DNA from: Candidatus Aminicenantota bacterium
GTDB taxonomy: Bacteria > Acidobacteriota > Aminicenantia > Aminicenantales > Aminicenantaceae
Direction of reading: 5' to 3'
DNA length: 6,501 nt
Assembly: GCA_030614645.1 (NCBI GenBank)
Contig: JAUWTR010000104.1
Location: 1 to 6,501, forward strand
Shown: piece by piece, positions 5,642 through 6,501 of the stretch
Layout: every line of letters starts with the position of its first letter
Position numbering within the stretch: the stretch's first letter is position 1
Translations under genes and position numbers: made by a program
The notes under the pieces: model-generated
Database searches by the model: none
What the model was told of the DNA's origin: nothing
Seen by the model: only the letters and a program-made list of their open reading frames with translations

Positions 5642-6160
5642 TCAGTTTTTTCCTGGTAGCGAATGTTTGATTTTTTCCCACGCAGTCACAAAATCAAATC
5701 CCTCGTTTCCATGGCATTCCATACACTTGTTTTTTATTGTCTCGCAGGAATTATATTTGGTCAAACCGTTTTTCCAAGCTTCTTCTCTTCTCTTCATTCT
5801 ATACTGATTACTGTAAGCGCTTCCGGGACCATGGCAGACTTCACAAGTAACTCCTTCTTGCATTAGCTGCTGAGACTTTTCGAAAAGAGGCGCATGGCAT
5901 TTTAGGCATTCAGGACTCTCAGCCGGTGGACCATTTATTCCTCTATCCGCAGCGGCTTTAAAAGCTTCTTTTGAGCTCAGCACTTCAAATGCTTTTGAAT
6001 GTCCTCTCATTTGCCAAAGGGAATACTGATTTCCCTTGTCCTCTGCTGTATGACATGTTTTACATTTTTCGGTGCCAACATAAGTAAATTCCTGGCTGAA
6101 AAGATGTATCAAAGCTAGGGAACTTGCAAAAATGAGAAAACCAAGCAGTACTTTTTTCAT
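5642..6160 (-). CDS. Exported tetraheme cytochrome c (cytochrome c554-like)
   Basis: A 172-residue protein with a signal peptide (MKKVLLGFLIFASSLALIHLFS, cut near residue 22-23) and four CxxCH heme sites: CKTCH 33-37, CLKCH 85-89, CEVCH 106-110 and CMECH 146-150. The opening YVGTEKCKTCH, the QMRGHSKAF segment (H54 a possible axial ligand) and GVTCEVCHGPGS match the cytochrome c554 family fold. H166 near the C-terminus may be another axial ligand. It acts outside the cytoplasmic membrane as an electron carrier. It starts 28 nt after the molybdopterin-subunit gene, whose products usually need an external electron acceptor when not NAD-linked, so the cytochrome probably takes electrons from that enzyme (inference from position). 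The ribosome-binding site is weak (AAGG 10 nt before the ATG), consistent with coupling to upstream translation. The protein is short for the c554 family but complete, with all heme motifs intact. Confidence 0.92.
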   Translation of the reverse strand: MKKVLLGFLIFASSLALIHLFSQEFTYVGTEKCKTCHTAEDKGNQYSLWQMRGHSKAFEVLSSKEAFKAAADRGINGPPAESPECLKCHAPLFEKSQQLMQEGVTCEVCHGPGSAYSNQYRMKRREEAWKNGLTKYNSCETIKNKCMECHGNEGFDFVTAWEKIKHSLPGKN

Positions 6161-6188
6161 TAATTTTTGCCTTATATACTTTTTAGAG

Positions 6189-6501
6189 TCAGATTTTTTT
6201 AAGAGCCTCTTTTATCCGATCCGGGATCATAGGAAGCTGGAACATTCTAGCTCCTGTGGCATCATAGATAGCATTGGCGATCACACCGCCCATACAGATT
6301 ATAGCGGGCTCACCTCCTCCCTGAGGAGCATCATTTTTATCACCGATCAGGAGTGTTTCAATTTTGGGAACCCAGGAAAATTTGGGGATCTCATAGGTGT
6401 CAAAATTAGTTTCAAAAATCTCTCCACCTTTAAAATGGATATCCTCTTTAAGGGCATATCCCAATCCCATGGTTATACACCCTTCCATCTGAATTTTTGC
6501 G
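6189..6501 (-). CDS. Xanthine dehydrogenase-family molybdopterin-binding subunit, C-terminal end (partial)
   Basis: The last 103 codons of a gene that continues beyond the window edge; the frame stays open through 6501 (reading AKIQ before MEGCITMGLGYAL), so the internal methionine at 6488 is not the start. Family marks: the Q-x-E-G-x-x-x-G-L-G-Y-A-L helix, NFDTYEIPKF, GGGEPAIICMGGVIANAIYDATGARM and a final P-x-x-P-D-R-I turn. E60 counted from that methionine (bases 6311-6309), in GGGEPAI, corresponds to the catalytic glutamate that acts as base in xanthine dehydrogenase and aldehyde oxidoreductase. These enzymes hydroxylate an aromatic heterocycle or oxidise an aldehyde at a Mo-cytosine/pterin centre. 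The style resembles the isoquinoline-oxidoreductase/aldehyde-dehydrogenase branch that passes electrons to cytochrome c, in agreement with the cytochrome gene 28 nt downstream. The substrate cannot be told from this fragment. Confidence 0.9.
   Translation of the reverse strand, partial: AKIQMEGCITMGLGYALKEDIHFKGGEIFETNFDTYEIPKFSWVPKIETLLIGDKNDAPQGGGEPAIICMGGVIANAIYDATGARMFQLPMIPDRIKEALKKI

Overview
The window looks like a bacterial chromosome segment from an uncultured, probably anaerobic, peptide- and amino-acid-using lineage. The evidence for Bacteria is good Shine-Dalgarno sites, a sigma70-type promoter and Sec signal peptides. Acidobacteria-like groups such as Candidatus Aminicenantes would fit the mix of secreted M24-family proteins, a molybdenum hydroxylase and a multiheme cytochrome. 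That placement is a guess from gene content and was not tested. Every apparently intact gene lies on the minus strand, so transcription runs from high to low coordinates.

Right half (6501 to 2625) is a tightly packed gene row. It starts with the C-terminal end of a xanthine-dehydrogenase-family molybdopterin subunit (cut by the window edge). Next come an exported four-heme cytochrome c of the c554 type and two tandem exported M24 ('pita-bread', creatinase/aminopeptidase-P-like) proteins. Gaps are 28, 46 and 34 nt, which suggests one operon. The cytochrome is a natural electron acceptor for the molybdenum enzyme. Both M24 paralogues appear to have lost most of the canonical metal ligands while keeping the fold and the C-terminal landmarks.

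Left half (2624 to 1) is a patchwork with three gene relics around two intact genes. 2362-2583 (plus strand) is the middle of an ornithine cyclodeaminase/mu-crystallin-family gene, cut at both ends. 2097-1416 is a very AT-rich island carrying a winged-helix plus MNT nucleotidyltransferase (antitoxin type). It has a near-consensus promoter and is followed, with overlap, by an unlisted 50-codon N-terminal stub of its HEPN partner. The stub stops before the region where the HEPN catalytic motif would lie. 1378-212 is an intact M20 deacylase/peptidase (ArgE/DapE family). 147-1 (minus strand) holds a frameshifted ankyrin-repeat relic.

The main points of interest are the decayed MNT/HEPN module with a repeated TTAGATGAG element around its promoter, the pair of metal-site-altered secreted M24 proteins next to a molybdenum hydroxylase and cytochrome, and a 44-nt stretch of near-identity between the two M24 genes.
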